Below are positions 23,701-34,736 of a stretch of DNA of 64,000 nucleotides, in pieces. The notes under the pieces are model-generated. The model saw only the letters and a program-made list of their open reading frames with translations, had not been told where the DNA came from and made no database searches. Numbering within the stretch: position 1 is the first letter of the stretch; every line of letters begins with the position of its first letter. Source of the stretch: Mariannaea sp. PMI_226 (Eukaryota; Ascomycota; Sordariomycetes; Hypocreales; Nectriaceae); NCBI GenBank assembly GCA_024336345.1, contig JANFOG010000003.1:2238501-2302500 (forward strand). Reading direction: 5' to 3'. A program made the position numbers and the translations under genes.

Positions 23701-24587
23701 TGATTTACATTGGTGGGTGGCTAAGACAATACGAAGACTACATTCAGCACGTAGAGTGCATCGAAGATCAACGGCCCCAATGAGGATGCTCCCGCAAGAC
23801 CATGCCACGCCACGGGACATCAGAGACTAGATGCAGCCAAAGCTAGTATTTATCAAGGAAAAAGCAATGCAAACCACACCAATCAGATTAGGAACTTGTT
23901 CAATTTCTAGCAAAGAACCAATCGTGGGCTGGGATGCCTCCCATTACTTCACAATCATCGATCACGGTATGATTCTCGGCAAGGTTCAGCTAAAACATCA
24001 ACAGCCCGCATGGGGGAAAAAAGGCCTGTAATAACAAGGAAACGCCAATCTCATTCGACTTCGAGTCTCCCATCTCTGAATCCTCGATTTTTTTTTGGGG
24101 GGGGAGGGGATTGCCCCTGAAGTATGCTCGTGGTTTCGTCATCAACGCAATTTGAGATGTCTATCATCTTTTGTGGCTTCTGCCTCTCAAAACAAAAAGA
24201 TGGAAAAGAACAAGGGGAAGAAAACGGAGAAATAATCAAAAAGAGAGAGAAAAAAGAAATTGGTATATTCCTAGACGCCGATCCTGCGAATTTCAAAAAT
24301 GGTTTGCAACACCAAAGGAGGTCGCATATGAGAGCAAGCTTAGATCAGACGGCGGGAAAGAACTCAGCTTACGCCCAGCACACACACCCAAACACACACC
24401 AACACACCAGCTTCTGCAGCTCTAAACTATCTGCCCGTAGTCGTCACAAAAGAAAGTAGAAAAAAGAACGGCCAACGAGCTAGTCAGCTGGCGAGCACAT
24501 TTAAAATCAGGGGGTGTGACAACATTTTTACTTCTCAGCTCTGTGCCAAGAAACAGTCATCTCCCAAAAGTTCGCTGAGTAGCAGCT
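14756..24587. other. Long gene-poor tract (about 9.8 kb)
   Basis: I find no supportable gene in this span. It holds scattered simple repeats: a TC run plus T run at 15477-15507, a GCAGGC repeat at about 15677-15701, two copies of GGGGGAGACGGA near 16795, a T run at 18113-18131, a 14-nt C run near 19408, and a G-run followed by a C-run near 21090-21112. A pyrimidine-rich stretch at 18310-18620 looks like a fungal leader but is not followed by a convincing exon. Open frames here (for example 20166-20486 and 22520-22939) have no recognisable domain. It may hold non-coding transcripts, decayed genes or small genes split by introns. Confidence 0.4.
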
Positions 24588-27216
24588 TTACTTGACTGTC
24601 TTGTCAATTCTGACAAGCAGCTTCCCGTCTTTCACCGGAGAGCCGTGACAGTCTAGGAAGCGCACAAACCGGTAGCCGGTGCGCAAACGATCGAGGCGAA
24701 CGCAGGCCCAGGCAAGCAGCGGCGAGCTTCCCAGTTTTGATGAGTCGTCCTCAATTTTGAACCTATTTTTTGGAGCGAGTTAGTTAACTATCTGCGAAGA
24801 AAAAATTTTAAAAAAAAATTAAAAATAAAAAAGGTGAAAGGGGTGATATGACCGCAGACAGGTGGATGGCTAGGTCATATTTCGCACTGCGCTGGTACAT
24901 CAAGGCTAAGAATCATGTATCTGCGGAATTGCGCGGTGGTGCCTGGGGTTCCTGTAGCAGGAGTGCGTGTGTGGGATTCAACGCTATTGTCTCTCTCCTC
25001 GTCGCCTCTATCACGATGATAGTTGATGTAGAGGACTTGTGAAAACTGTCCAGGCGATCCTCGTCAGGTTGTTCGTATTCCAACCTCAGAGGGACGGCCA
25101 ACCTACCATACGCACTGGCGAAGCCTGGCTTGATGGATATCCTTCCACTTCTCCAGGCATGAAGAATGCATTGTGTTCCATTTTTAAAAAAAAATAGAGA
25201 GAAATTCAACCAGCAAGAAATAAGCACTTACCGAATAAAGCTCAGTTCCTCGACAACCTTGGGAATATTGAGGAACTCCAGGACAGACCCTTGAGGCCCA
25301 AAATCTGGGTGATCTGTCTTGCCCACATTTGACCTCTGCTTGTAAGTATAATCCTGGGTGTTTCCTTCACGCTCGCTCTCGCTTGGTTTGTCAACATGCA
25401 GCTCAGCCTTGACCAGAGGGCGGAGGGACCTCGCGCTTCGCGTAGGCTCGGTTGGGTTGCAGGCTTGAACTGGGATATGATGCCCTGCGAGTACAGTGAT
25501 TTTTAGATCCATGGTGTGCCCAGCAGCGGCGTCGTGTTGCGTCTCGGAAGACTTGTTGGTGCTCTGGTAGCCAGGCGGCTTGAGGACCCAGCCATCCTCG
25601 TCAGCAAACATGCCTTCATTCAACATCATGCCCTCGTCAAGGTTTTGCCAGTTCATGGCAACCATTTGGACGCCACCGCGCCAGAACAAGCTCGGGTCGG
25701 GATTGGAGCTGTCTATTCTGCGGCCGGCTGGGAAGGCTCGCATAAAGTAATTCTTATTGTGAGTGAACATGGCACGGTGCTGCTTCTGGTGCAGTTCTAG
25801 AATGCGGTCTTCGCTGATGGAGAAGATGTGAGGGGGTTTCTTTGCTTCTGGTGTCTCGAGACTCTTGTAGTGCTGACTCCTGGTATACACGCCTAGGTTG
25901 GCGAGATTCTCGCAAATCCTCACTTTGGCACCCTTCTGGACCTGGTCGACCATCACAGTGGTCGGGGCAGAGGCGCTGTTGATGAGGGCCGGGCGCTCGT
26001 CCTCAGAGCCGGAATCGTCATCGTCATGTGCGTAGACAAGTGGTACGTCGACAGTTGCTGGGCTCACCACAATCTTGGACTGGGCTTTCTTCACTTTGAC
26101 GAGGATCTTGTTGCGCAAATCTCCAAGTTTGGGCAGTCTGAACTTGGGGTCGTAGTCACCAAATGGCTTCTCCACCAGCACGCCCGCCCACTCCTCCTTC
26201 ATGATCTTGACCATGACCTCCTGCTGATCCTCGTCCGCGTGGACTTCTAGGCTGACGATGATGGGCAGGTCGTTCTCAACGAATGCCGCCTCTCTGACAG
26301 CCTGGCACACTTCGCGAAAGCCGCAGGGGGCGGTGAATGTCCATCCGTGAGTCACGATTGGCTCACCTTTGGGCGAGGGGTGCCGTGAGCGCGACCGGGA
26401 AGTGCGAGAAACGTCAAGACGGTCGCGAGATTCCCGCGTGTCAGCCGAAAATCGGGTGCTGGACCTCGGAGACGGATCATGCTCCAATCGACTCGTGGCG
26501 CTCACGCTGTGCGCGTGGGATCCCGAAGGGCTGAAATACTTGGCGTATGTGTCCTCATACGCGTCCATGACGGATGTAGCTACGTTGGGAAAAGAGCTGC
26601 CCGAGATGCCGCGTTGGTGGTTCTTTGCCGTCTTGGCCTGGCCAGAGGTGGGCACTGCAGCATCGCCATTCCAGACATCGATTTCAATGCACCGGCATCC
26701 TCTTCGGAGTACATGCTTATAAACCTCTGCTGAGCTCCTGGAGATGAGCTGGTTGCCGATACAGTATGTATTGTGACTGCTATTGATGAAGTAGTTCGTC
26801 AGAGGCTTTGATACATCTTTGTCCGGCAATGGCCTGGTCGCCTCCCATTGATAATGATTAGCCCAGAAATGGAGGAATTCGCCGTATCTGTACTCATGCT
26901 GGTCGAGTTTGACATTAGTCTCGCCCTGCGTCGTCTCCAAAAACTTTTCAAACTTGGCGCGAGAGAGTAGCTCGTCTGTTCCACATAGGTCCTTATATAC
27001 TCGTTCGAAGGCATCAAGAATTTCGGTGCTAAGATAGGGCGGAGGTTGAGCGAGGGGATGCGCTGAGCTGTCGGTCGAGATCTCATCCACGGTTGGTTTT
27101 CGCGAGGGCCAGGTATGCTGAACCTGGGCTGGCGAAGCGACGGTCGCCACGGTCATGCCAACCATGTGTCGTATGAATTTTTTGGAGTGGTGGTTGGAGT
27201 TTGCGAATATCGACAT
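24588..27216 (-). CDS. Phosphoinositide-specific phospholipase C (delta-type)
   Basis: Two exons (25232-27216 and 24588-24762) encode 719 residues; the splice gives ...LSFIR|FKIEDDSSKLG in frame. The enzyme hydrolyses PIP2 to diacylglycerol and IP3 at the plasma membrane. Domain order: EF-hand-like region (about 65-125), X box with catalytic H148 and N149 (NSSHNTY), E178 and D180 (CIEIDVW), second His H290 (VTHGWTF) and E324, then Y box (about 440-550, with RAFPAGRRIDSSNPDP), then a C2 domain starting MDLKITVLAGHHIP and ending near the C-terminus. All expected catalytic residues are present. A Ser/Arg-rich insert of roughly 100 residues (about 186-285) splits the X box. The intron of 469 nt (24763-25231) is unusually long. 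The start is uncertain: the frame stays open upstream to 27300, just after an acceptor-like TAG, so an upstream exon is possible. Confidence 0.94.
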
Positions 27217-30200
27217 TGTCCGCTGGCGGAGGAAGAATCTAGGGCCATCGTCTGCGTCCTCGGGCTTCGCGTGCGTGGCATGGTGCCGCCGCGATCGCCG
27301 CTACAGAAAATGTGAAGTCAGTTGCTGTCGCGTTGCAATGGGCTCTCAGAGAACTCACGAAAGGGCCGCAGCACAAGAGCGACATGGCTGCTAGATTGAC
27401 TCGCTCGAGCCTTGGGAGCTGACGATTTGGGGGGACCGGTCGCTAGCCGGCCGAGGGCATGAGGGGCGAAGTCCTCGAAGGGTCGAAAGAAATGAATAAA
27501 AAGGGTAGTGTTTTCTTTTTTTGTCTATCTTTTTGTCCCCTAATTCGACGTAGAATCTGAGACACGACGCGCGATATTCAGGCACAAGCCCAACTTTTTG
27601 GTGTTCAGCGATTCGAGGCGAGAAGAGACCTTGGGACGGGATTCATGATTAGAAAGAGAATGGGAGATGACGAGAAGTGGTCAGCCAGCACCAGGAGGCG
27701 GCCGCTACCACGGGCGCTACGGACTTGGCCGTAGCCTTCCTCGCCCTCAGTGGACGAGCATGTCTGGAGCAGGGAGTGAGACAGGGAACTTGGTGGGGAT
27801 CACCGTGGACCACAGCACAGCCCTAAGAGGCTGGGGCTAGGATTGGGTGCCATTGAATCCATTCCAGGATAGAGACCCGGAGCATTAACTAAGTTGTTGT
27901 TTGCCTTTGGGATCCTGGACTGCTGGGGACCAGTCATGATTGGTGCCATGGAGCTGGATTGAATCCAGGGCTTTGTGAAATTGGGGCCACAAGCAATGAA
28001 CCCTTGTTCTCTTTCAACCAAGCTTTTTTTTAAGGGGGGGGGTCCCCCAGAATCCAATGCATCAATCGCTTTCTGGCCCACGTTGCCACTGAGAGGCAAA
28101 AGTTGATTGAGGGCGTTAGGTCTGGATAAGGTCCAAAGCGCCATATTGTACAATACGTTGGGGGGAAAAAGATGAAAAATTTTGCATCGCGCTGTATGCC
28201 GCTTACATCCTAAGCAGTACCAGAATGGACTATTGAATACAGAAATGCACACTAATGAGGAACACCCAAAGTTGTCGGTAGCACGATGTGACAGCAGACA
28301 AGAGAGGCTGTGCCGGTTGCACACGCAGGTTGGCTCATAGCCCCCCGGGAAACCTGCATTGCTTCTGCATTTTTTTTCCCCAAGCGGCATATACTTGACG
28401 TGACGACGTAATCTTTACTTGAATGGATCAGTTCTCACCGCCAGGAACTGAGCCATCCTATCAGAGGGCGGAGCAATTCCCTTTGATTTGTCCCGCCACC
28501 CTGTGGCAGATATAGGATGGTATAGCGACAAGATTGCACCAACAGATATTCACCGCGTAACAGCACGTCAGGTTCTGTTTAGCTCAGTGATGTCAAATAG
28601 GCTACTACACAGTCCAGTACAACAATTATGCCCCTGGCCTAAGCCCAGGCCCGCTCCGACAACAGCTGTGGGTCCTTTCGGCACGGGGCGAGGCGGGGCG
28701 GGGCGCAGTCGGGCCCCGGTGCAGGAAAAAACTCTTGATACTGTACCTTATTCTGCTCGTCAAGGTAGGTAAGCTACGGAGGAGTTAGGCGGGAGCTTAC
28801 TCTACGCAGCGTCCTTGCTTGTGTCCACTGGGCCCCTTGTTGTGAGGTCATAAAATCAGCTTCTACAGAAGCACTGCCCAGTAGAGCCTCATTCCTCGTC
28901 CAACTGTCGCGTTCAATGACGCCGAAGTCAAGCGAGAGTGCCGCCGTGTACGCCACCTGGCTATCAACTCACGACATCGAAATCAGGCACCAACAGCAAA
29001 CTTTGAATCGCCGACCTTTCGCGAGAGGATATGTGATTGAAATGTTCTAATAGGATGAACTACTTCCTCAATATAGTTCTGACGAGAGAGTGTATAAAGA
29101 CACCCCACGTGACACCGTCACCGAAGAAACTGACGAGACTGCCAGAATTTAGAATCTGTGAACGTGCAACTAAGCCACATTTTTCCTAGGATGACACAAG
29201 ACTCCAAGCACGTCACCTCATCTTAGTGATAATGTGGGATTGGCTTTCTGGTCATTCTAGAACGATTCGTATCACCCGCCTAATATCCAATTTCTACGGG
29301 AGCAGTTAACCCATTGCGTGCAAAAGTCAACACATATCCCTTATTGGTAGATGAGATTTGGTAAATCACTCTCCTTCCTGGTGTGTATGCAATCAATCAT
29401 GCTCATGTAAAGCTCCTCCGGTCCAAGAGCCACAAATCGTAGACTTTCTAGACTTGGAAGTTTTCAAATACCCGTTCCTTCTATCAACTACATGGTTATA
29501 TTCAAGAAATCAATATTAAAGCTGATAGTCTTACTAAGACAGCAGTGGGGTCTTGCTATAAAGGCCGGCATGATCAATCGTGCGCATGCTTCGGCCTAGT
29601 ATAATTAATATCAAACTGCTCTATATATTCTGAGGCATTGAACCATGTGGATAACTAAGCCCCCATTAAGCTGAGTTTATATCGTGAATATAAGTAATCA
29701 GGTTTGGAGTATGTCTTGTCCATACCTTATCAGAAACGCATATAAAACTTCACCTAGTTCCTCAAAGCTTCGGCTCCATATACTTAACTCCACCAACCAA
29801 AGAGCTTCTTAGCGTTCACTCCTAGTCGATCATAGTATAAGATGAATTAAGATCTAGACATCCTTATAGCCGCTATCAGGCATTATCCCAAGGTAAAGTC
29901 GGGAGCTCAACTCCTATTATGTCCCATTGGCCGAGTCTTACAGAAACCGGCGTTGTGAAGTCAGTATAATGCCCAAAATATATTATTGTAGTTTGCAGTT
30001 TTACGGAGTTAGTACAGCAAAAAGACGATACTTAGTGAATAGTCACAGACCATATACATAAATTGCCCAAAAAAAATACCATATGCTACGATATCTCTCT
30101 ATTTAGATACATACATCATACAATTAATCATTAAAATGGGTACCAGTCCATGCACTAACCTCACCTAATTCTTGATTCAAGTTAATTAATATTAGCTTAC

Positions 30201-30479
30201 ACTGCTAGTATTGCCTTCGGTTGGCGAGATGGCGCTGCTGTAGTAAAATGGTCCTTGAACTGAGGTTTTCTGTGTTGGCTTTTTTCTTGGTCCGTTCTTC
30301 TAGCAAGTTACTACATACTCCATTTTCTCAGTAGGAAACAGCAAGTTCTGAAATGAAGATTTCAATCCAGTTTCAATTATTTCAATCACTTACGTAGTTC
30401 TCAGATGATATGAATACTGCTTTTGGCGGAATTGGCTCCTGAAATATATGACAGGGAGAGAATCCTGCTAACCATCGAA

Positions 30480-30506
30480 TTTTCCACTCAACTGTTGAGT
30501 GGAAAA
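30480..30506. repeat. Perfect 27-nt palindrome (13-nt arms, 1-nt centre)
   Basis: The left arm TTTTCCACTCAAC (30480-30492) is the exact reverse complement of the right arm GTTGAGTGGAAAA (30494-30506), with a single T between. CTAG follows immediately at 30507-30510. It could be a transposon end, a head-to-head pair of terminal repeats, or an RNA hairpin. Confidence 0.8.
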
Positions 30507-31157
30507 CTAGACTATGTGTTTGCCTTGAAGAAAATAAAATGGAATATGACCATTACCACATGGTCCTGAGGAACGGATTCATCCTAATTCGAACCTCTAT
30601 AAACTTAACTCCAAGGAATACCAGGTGTAACAAGTACAATACGGAAACGTTTCTTTGTGGAGGATCTTGGCCTATTACCTACCAGAGCGGCAGCTTCCCA
30701 AGTTTGTTGACCAAGGGAAGGATATCTATTGGATTGAAATGTTAGTAAATAGTGAAGGCAGAGAAACAACAACAGCTTATTATTATTATTTTCCCTACAC
30801 TCTAGCACAACAGCTTTGGTTTCCTGGGAGAACTATCTTCCAAGAGTCTATCCCATAGCTTTCTATTTGCCGTTGTTATGTCCAATAGAGGAGCCAGCCC
30901 AGACATCGTGATAAGTGTAATGGTAATATGACAAGTGCTCAACCCGCCAGTTGCCAACCATTGAAAGAAACGATAAGATATAGAATTTGGCTTATTATCT
31001 TCCCTTCTTTCCTGACATTGGCCTTTCGTGATTCTGTTATTTGATCCCACCTACGCTTACGCTTCACAGTTCAGTTATTACAGACACTTTGCTCTATCTT
31101 CCATACTCTCGAGTTGCTTGTTCAGTTTTTCAGGATGTCTGAAGTCAAATTGTCACT

Positions 31158-31442
31158 CTATTTGAAACGCTTCAGCTGCTCTCTGCACTTTCTGCATTCC
31201 CTAGTCAATGGGAAGCTGATCTCATATAGAAAAGCAGTTGACAGCCTCGAATGATTGCCAGTCAATGAGTTTCGGGTGTCCCAAACATATCCATTTAGGG
31301 AAATTCCATAAGCTCTTCTTAGCTCAGCCCAGATTCCGGTATCAACAATATAGCTTTCGCGAACTGTGTTTCTTGTTACAGACCTGATAAAATGCCAGTC
31401 GATAAACCTGTTGATGCCTCTTCTTTGTCGTAAATTTCGCAT
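31158..31442 (-). pseudogene. Possible gene fragment in AT-rich block
   Basis: An open frame of 94 codons has protein-like composition, with segments such as IDWHFIRSVTRNTVRES and a Cys-containing basic end (ECRKCREQLKRFK). It begins at an ATG without an obvious promoter and lies at the edge of the AT-rich block, so it may be the last exon or remnant of a decayed gene. I recognise no family. Confidence 0.2.
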
Positions 31443-32998
31443 GCCAAGCCGATAAGCCCCTCCTCACTTGGCTTCATTCCTATGAATTTCGAGAGCAGCA
31501 AGATTACGGCATCTCCGAAAGCTAAGTATGCACAAGCTTCAAAGCGGATGAGTACAAGGTTGAAGTGGCTCGCTTCCAGATGCCCATCCGAGCTCAGTTG
31601 ACAACGAAAGTGCCTACCTAGGGCAACTTAGTACCTGACCTCTCACACAGCAGTGAGCAAAACGATGCGTTGCTAGGCTGAAGGCACACCGCTAGCAGCT
31701 AACTTTAGCTGACGGGTTTCCCCGCAGTTTGAGGAGGAGGGGGGAGAGGGGGAAAGGTGGGGGCAGATGTTGAGTTCTCTTCGTGTTCCTGGGCTGTGAG
31801 GTCATACAAATGTAATATCTCTCTCTCTTCTCCCCACTCTTACCTGAGATAGGTACCTGACCACCTTGCCGTGAACACATACGCCTCGAGACTAAGGGCA
31901 GCCTACCGGTTCTCCTTCAAACTGCCACTGGACAGCTACTAGCATACAGCGTCCTAGCATCCAGAACTCCCGACATCATCCCCCTTTCTCCCCGTTGCGG
32001 GAAAAGGCCAGCCTAATATGGGTCAAAAGGAATCGGAACGACAAGTTCGGTCATGGGGGTTCGACAACATCTTCACTTGGACAGACGCACCGTGAGTTGC
32101 CATCTGCATCTGCATCTGCATCCACTTTCTTTCTGGCGTCTTGTCTGTAAATGCTTTGTAAGAATGCAAGGCCAAGCCTTCCACTATCTGGACACGGAGC
32201 AGTCTGGTTCAGTCACTGCGTGGCTATTGTTAGGTTTATGACCGCAACAACCATTCTCCCTCTCTATGTATGTATGTGTGTATGTGTAATATAGCTATTG
32301 ACAAAAGGTCGCTCTACAGAAGCACCCACTACCCACCGCATTCACACGCCACGTTGACGACCCATCTCATCATCGATGGTGAAATGACGCTGTGGTATCC
32401 ACGCGAAGAAGACGACCAGAAGACAACATACGGTGTTGGATCGCGGGTAGATGTGGACGCTGGGAGGGTCCATGAGGTTATCATAGGGACCCGAGGATGC
32501 ACTTACGTGATCGGGGAATGATCGATACAATAGTCTAATCTGTATCCATCTCAGAAAACTATGCGTGGTCGTCTCGGGTGTTGGTTTCTTTATGATCCAC
32601 TTCTTTATCACACCAGTTAATTCCGCTCGTATCAAGACTGAATTCTTGACTAGATATGCAAGTGTTGCATAGAGAACCTTGTGTTCGAAGCCAGGGGATT
32701 TGTGCTTGTGTTACGCAATTCGCATGTGAGAAGGTCAACGAGTGCAAGCGGCCAAGTTCGACAGCACATGATCTGATTTTAACTCAAAACCAGAGATCGG
32801 GGACGCAGAACGAGCAAAGACGAGTTAGGGAAGAAAATGATGTAGATCGTCGGGAGCATTGCTGGTTCGTTTGACGCATGCGGGCTGCCCGAGCCGTTAC
32901 GATTACCAGAACGCAACAGAAATAAAATCAAAGACAAAAAAAATGGTACAAACTCGCAAAAGGAAAGGATTGTACTGGTGGGGTCAAACCACCTGTGT

Positions 32999-33087
32999 TG
33001 GACGAACAGGGAATCGAACCCTGGACCACTCCCAGATATTCGGACGAAACATGCTAAGGGAGTATTATACCACTAAACCATTCGCCC
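32999..33087 (-). tRNA. tRNA-Ala (anticodon AGC) with a 17-nt intron
   Basis: Read on the minus strand: acceptor GGGCGAA pairs with TTCGTCC, with the G3-U70 wobble that identifies alanine tRNAs, and A73 at 32999. The D-arm region is TGGTTTAGTGGTATAATA. The anticodon stem CTCCC/GGGAG encloses loop TTAGCA...T with anticodon AGC at 33053-33055. The intron, in the standard place one base 3' of the anticodon, is 33035-33051. The T arm is CAGGG-TTCGATT-CCCTG, with intact A and B boxes. An eight-T run (A run on the + strand at 32936-32943) about 55 nt downstream, or a nearer TTTT, may stop RNA polymerase III. Confidence 0.9.
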
Positions 33088-34240
33088 AGTTATTCATATA
33101 TGTGATGCTCTTAATTTAAATTATAGGGATATAGCGGACCAAGATGTGAGAATTGTGGCAGCACATCATCATGGATGAGAGCTCTATGACATCCACCTCT
33201 CAAGGCTTGCTCGTCTCTTGGGTGCCGTGGTATTTAACGGTATACAAAGACGCAGATAAAAAATAAATAATAAAAAAAATAAAATAAAAAAAGAATTTGC
33301 TCAAATCTTCAACCTTCGATAAGCGTTGGTCTAGGCTCGGAGCCTGTGGAGAAGTCGAGTTCGGATCTGAAAGTTCGCGCTATTAGTAGCTATTCTCTCC
33401 TTGTCATGTGAAATCGTTGACTAGACCTCCTAACTAACTCCGTGACGAGATTCTGTCTTCTAGTTTTGTTTGTGCCCCTGTCCTGGCTCCATGGCTCAGC
33501 CAATGGACAGGCAGCGATGTGTTTACCACCCATCATAAGCCAGGACGGCTCACTAAACTTGGTTGAAAGTATCAAAAAGCTTACCCATGAAAACAAGATC
33601 TGGACCGCTGACTGGATGCCCCGTTCTTGGATACGTCACCTCGTACGGGCACGGGGAAGGATTGGGTAGTATAGAAACGTGTGGGATGGATTGCACGTAC
33701 TTGAAACATTTTTCCAGCCTCCGACTTTTTATCAATGGCCAATATTGGGTCCAGAAGTGGACTTTGCTGGCTGCTGCAACTACTCTGTACAGCATATACA
33801 TTTGTGCTATCACGAGATCTGCTCCATACTGCTTAGACACTGAGTGAACATGCATTCAAACATCATGATTGATTCATTCCCATGTCTGTACCGGCTTGCG
33901 ATAGTTGCCGAGAGGAGCCGGAAAGGTATCCTTCACTCCAGAGCTGGGCTTAATTGCGGAGCAGGAATGTGAGTGACATTGTATACAACAAGTCGTTGTC
34001 TCGCGATTGGACAATCACAGCTTCACGGAAAGGTGTGGTGGCCTAGGTGGGTAGTTTGTCTCGACCCTGGACCTAAACCTTTTATTGAGGAAATCCTGTA
34101 ATCAATCGATCGAAGTGGCTAAGAAACACCGACGCCAAAACACGGGCAAATGCGCACTAGTAGGTTGACTTCGGAGTACGGTAGCAGTCGTCTCCACGTT
34201 CGACTAACAAGTTGAGCTAACCAATGGACGGTTCGCTTCA
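33088..34240. other. Intergenic region upstream of the 34.2-kb candidate gene
   Basis: I see no supportable gene. An A/T-rich stretch with AAATAA repeats lies at about 33257-33295, upstream of the tRNA gene on the minus strand. Confidence 0.5.
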
Positions 34241-34736
34241 ATGCAACGTCATGCCGAGCCCCAAGAAGGCCAAGACGGAGTGGCTGGGGGCATTGACGAC
34301 GCCCGTCTCACAAACAGATACGACGTTGATGAGGAGAACTCAGTTTTTAAGATTTGTGCAGAAAAGAGAAATGATGCGGTTGAAGGGCTCTCCTATGAGG
34401 GCTTTGAGAATTCCGAAAGTATAACACGATCATCTCATGTAAACCCCACACGAGAAAGGTGGTATCGATATTGCCAGATGAAATGCACAGCGTAAGTCTT
34501 GTCAGTCAGGGGCTATCCATCTTGGTTGCCTCTCTGGATCTTCGATTAGTTATAGAGATAGGATCACTCTCACGATCAATGGCGTGTTGACGGCTGAGCC
34601 GAAGGTGATGCCATGCTACCTGCTCAGTCAGACTCCCGATGTGAAGATGGCGCGTTCACTAACTTGGTGGTGTGCAGCCTGCATCGGGATGTCAGACCAG
34701 CGGCTTTCGATCAGGAAGCGGATCCCTGACCTGTGA
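34241..34736 (+). CDS. Candidate two-exon gene, hypothetical protein
   Basis: Exon 1 (34241-34491) ends at a GTAAGT donor and joins exon 2 (34550-34736) in frame, giving 145 residues; a second acceptor 6 nt downstream also keeps frame. Exon 1 encodes an acidic region (IDDARLTNRYDVDEENSVF) and YCQMKC; exon 2 encodes DRITLTINGVLTAEPK and WWCAAC, with third codon positions mostly G or C. The spliced product has paired cysteines but no family I know. Another frame from the ATG at 34224 (MDGSLQCNVMPSPKKAKTEW) also looks protein-like, so the true 5' end may lie there with a 1-nt shift, in which case the gene would be broken. Evidence is splice sites plus composition only. Confidence 0.3.

Larger units (their letters stand above)
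28900..31500. repeat. AT-rich degenerate segment, possible RIP-mutated repeat relic
   Basis: The sequence is dominated by TA, AAT and ATAT words, has few open frames, and contrasts with the GC-richer flanks. In Pezizomycotina such isolated AT-rich blocks are usually transposon copies mutated by repeat-induced point mutation. I could not identify terminal repeats or a transposase, so the identity as a mobile element is inference. Boundaries are approximate. Confidence 0.3.
27217..32998. other. Gene-poor tract with AT-rich degenerate block
   Basis: No firm gene. The 5' flank of PLC runs to about 27700. A minus-strand open frame of 196 codons (27800-28390) is recorded as a finding. From about 28.9 to 31.5 kb the sequence is visibly richer in A and T than the surroundings and lacks long frames, which would fit a decayed repeat, possibly mutated by RIP. 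A perfect 27-nt palindrome lies at 30480-30506. Short simple repeats (CATCTG near 32103, TATG near 32263) occur near the right end. Confidence 0.4.

Noticed and set aside
24913..25227. 104-codon frame in the PLC intron as a separate gene
   Set aside because: It lies wholly between good splice sites, has no domain, and splicing it out restores a textbook C2 domain end.
7870..27216. Secondary-metabolite gene cluster
   Set aside because: There is a transcription factor and an acetyltransferase, but no polyketide synthase, NRPS, terpene synthase, P450 or transporter nearby.
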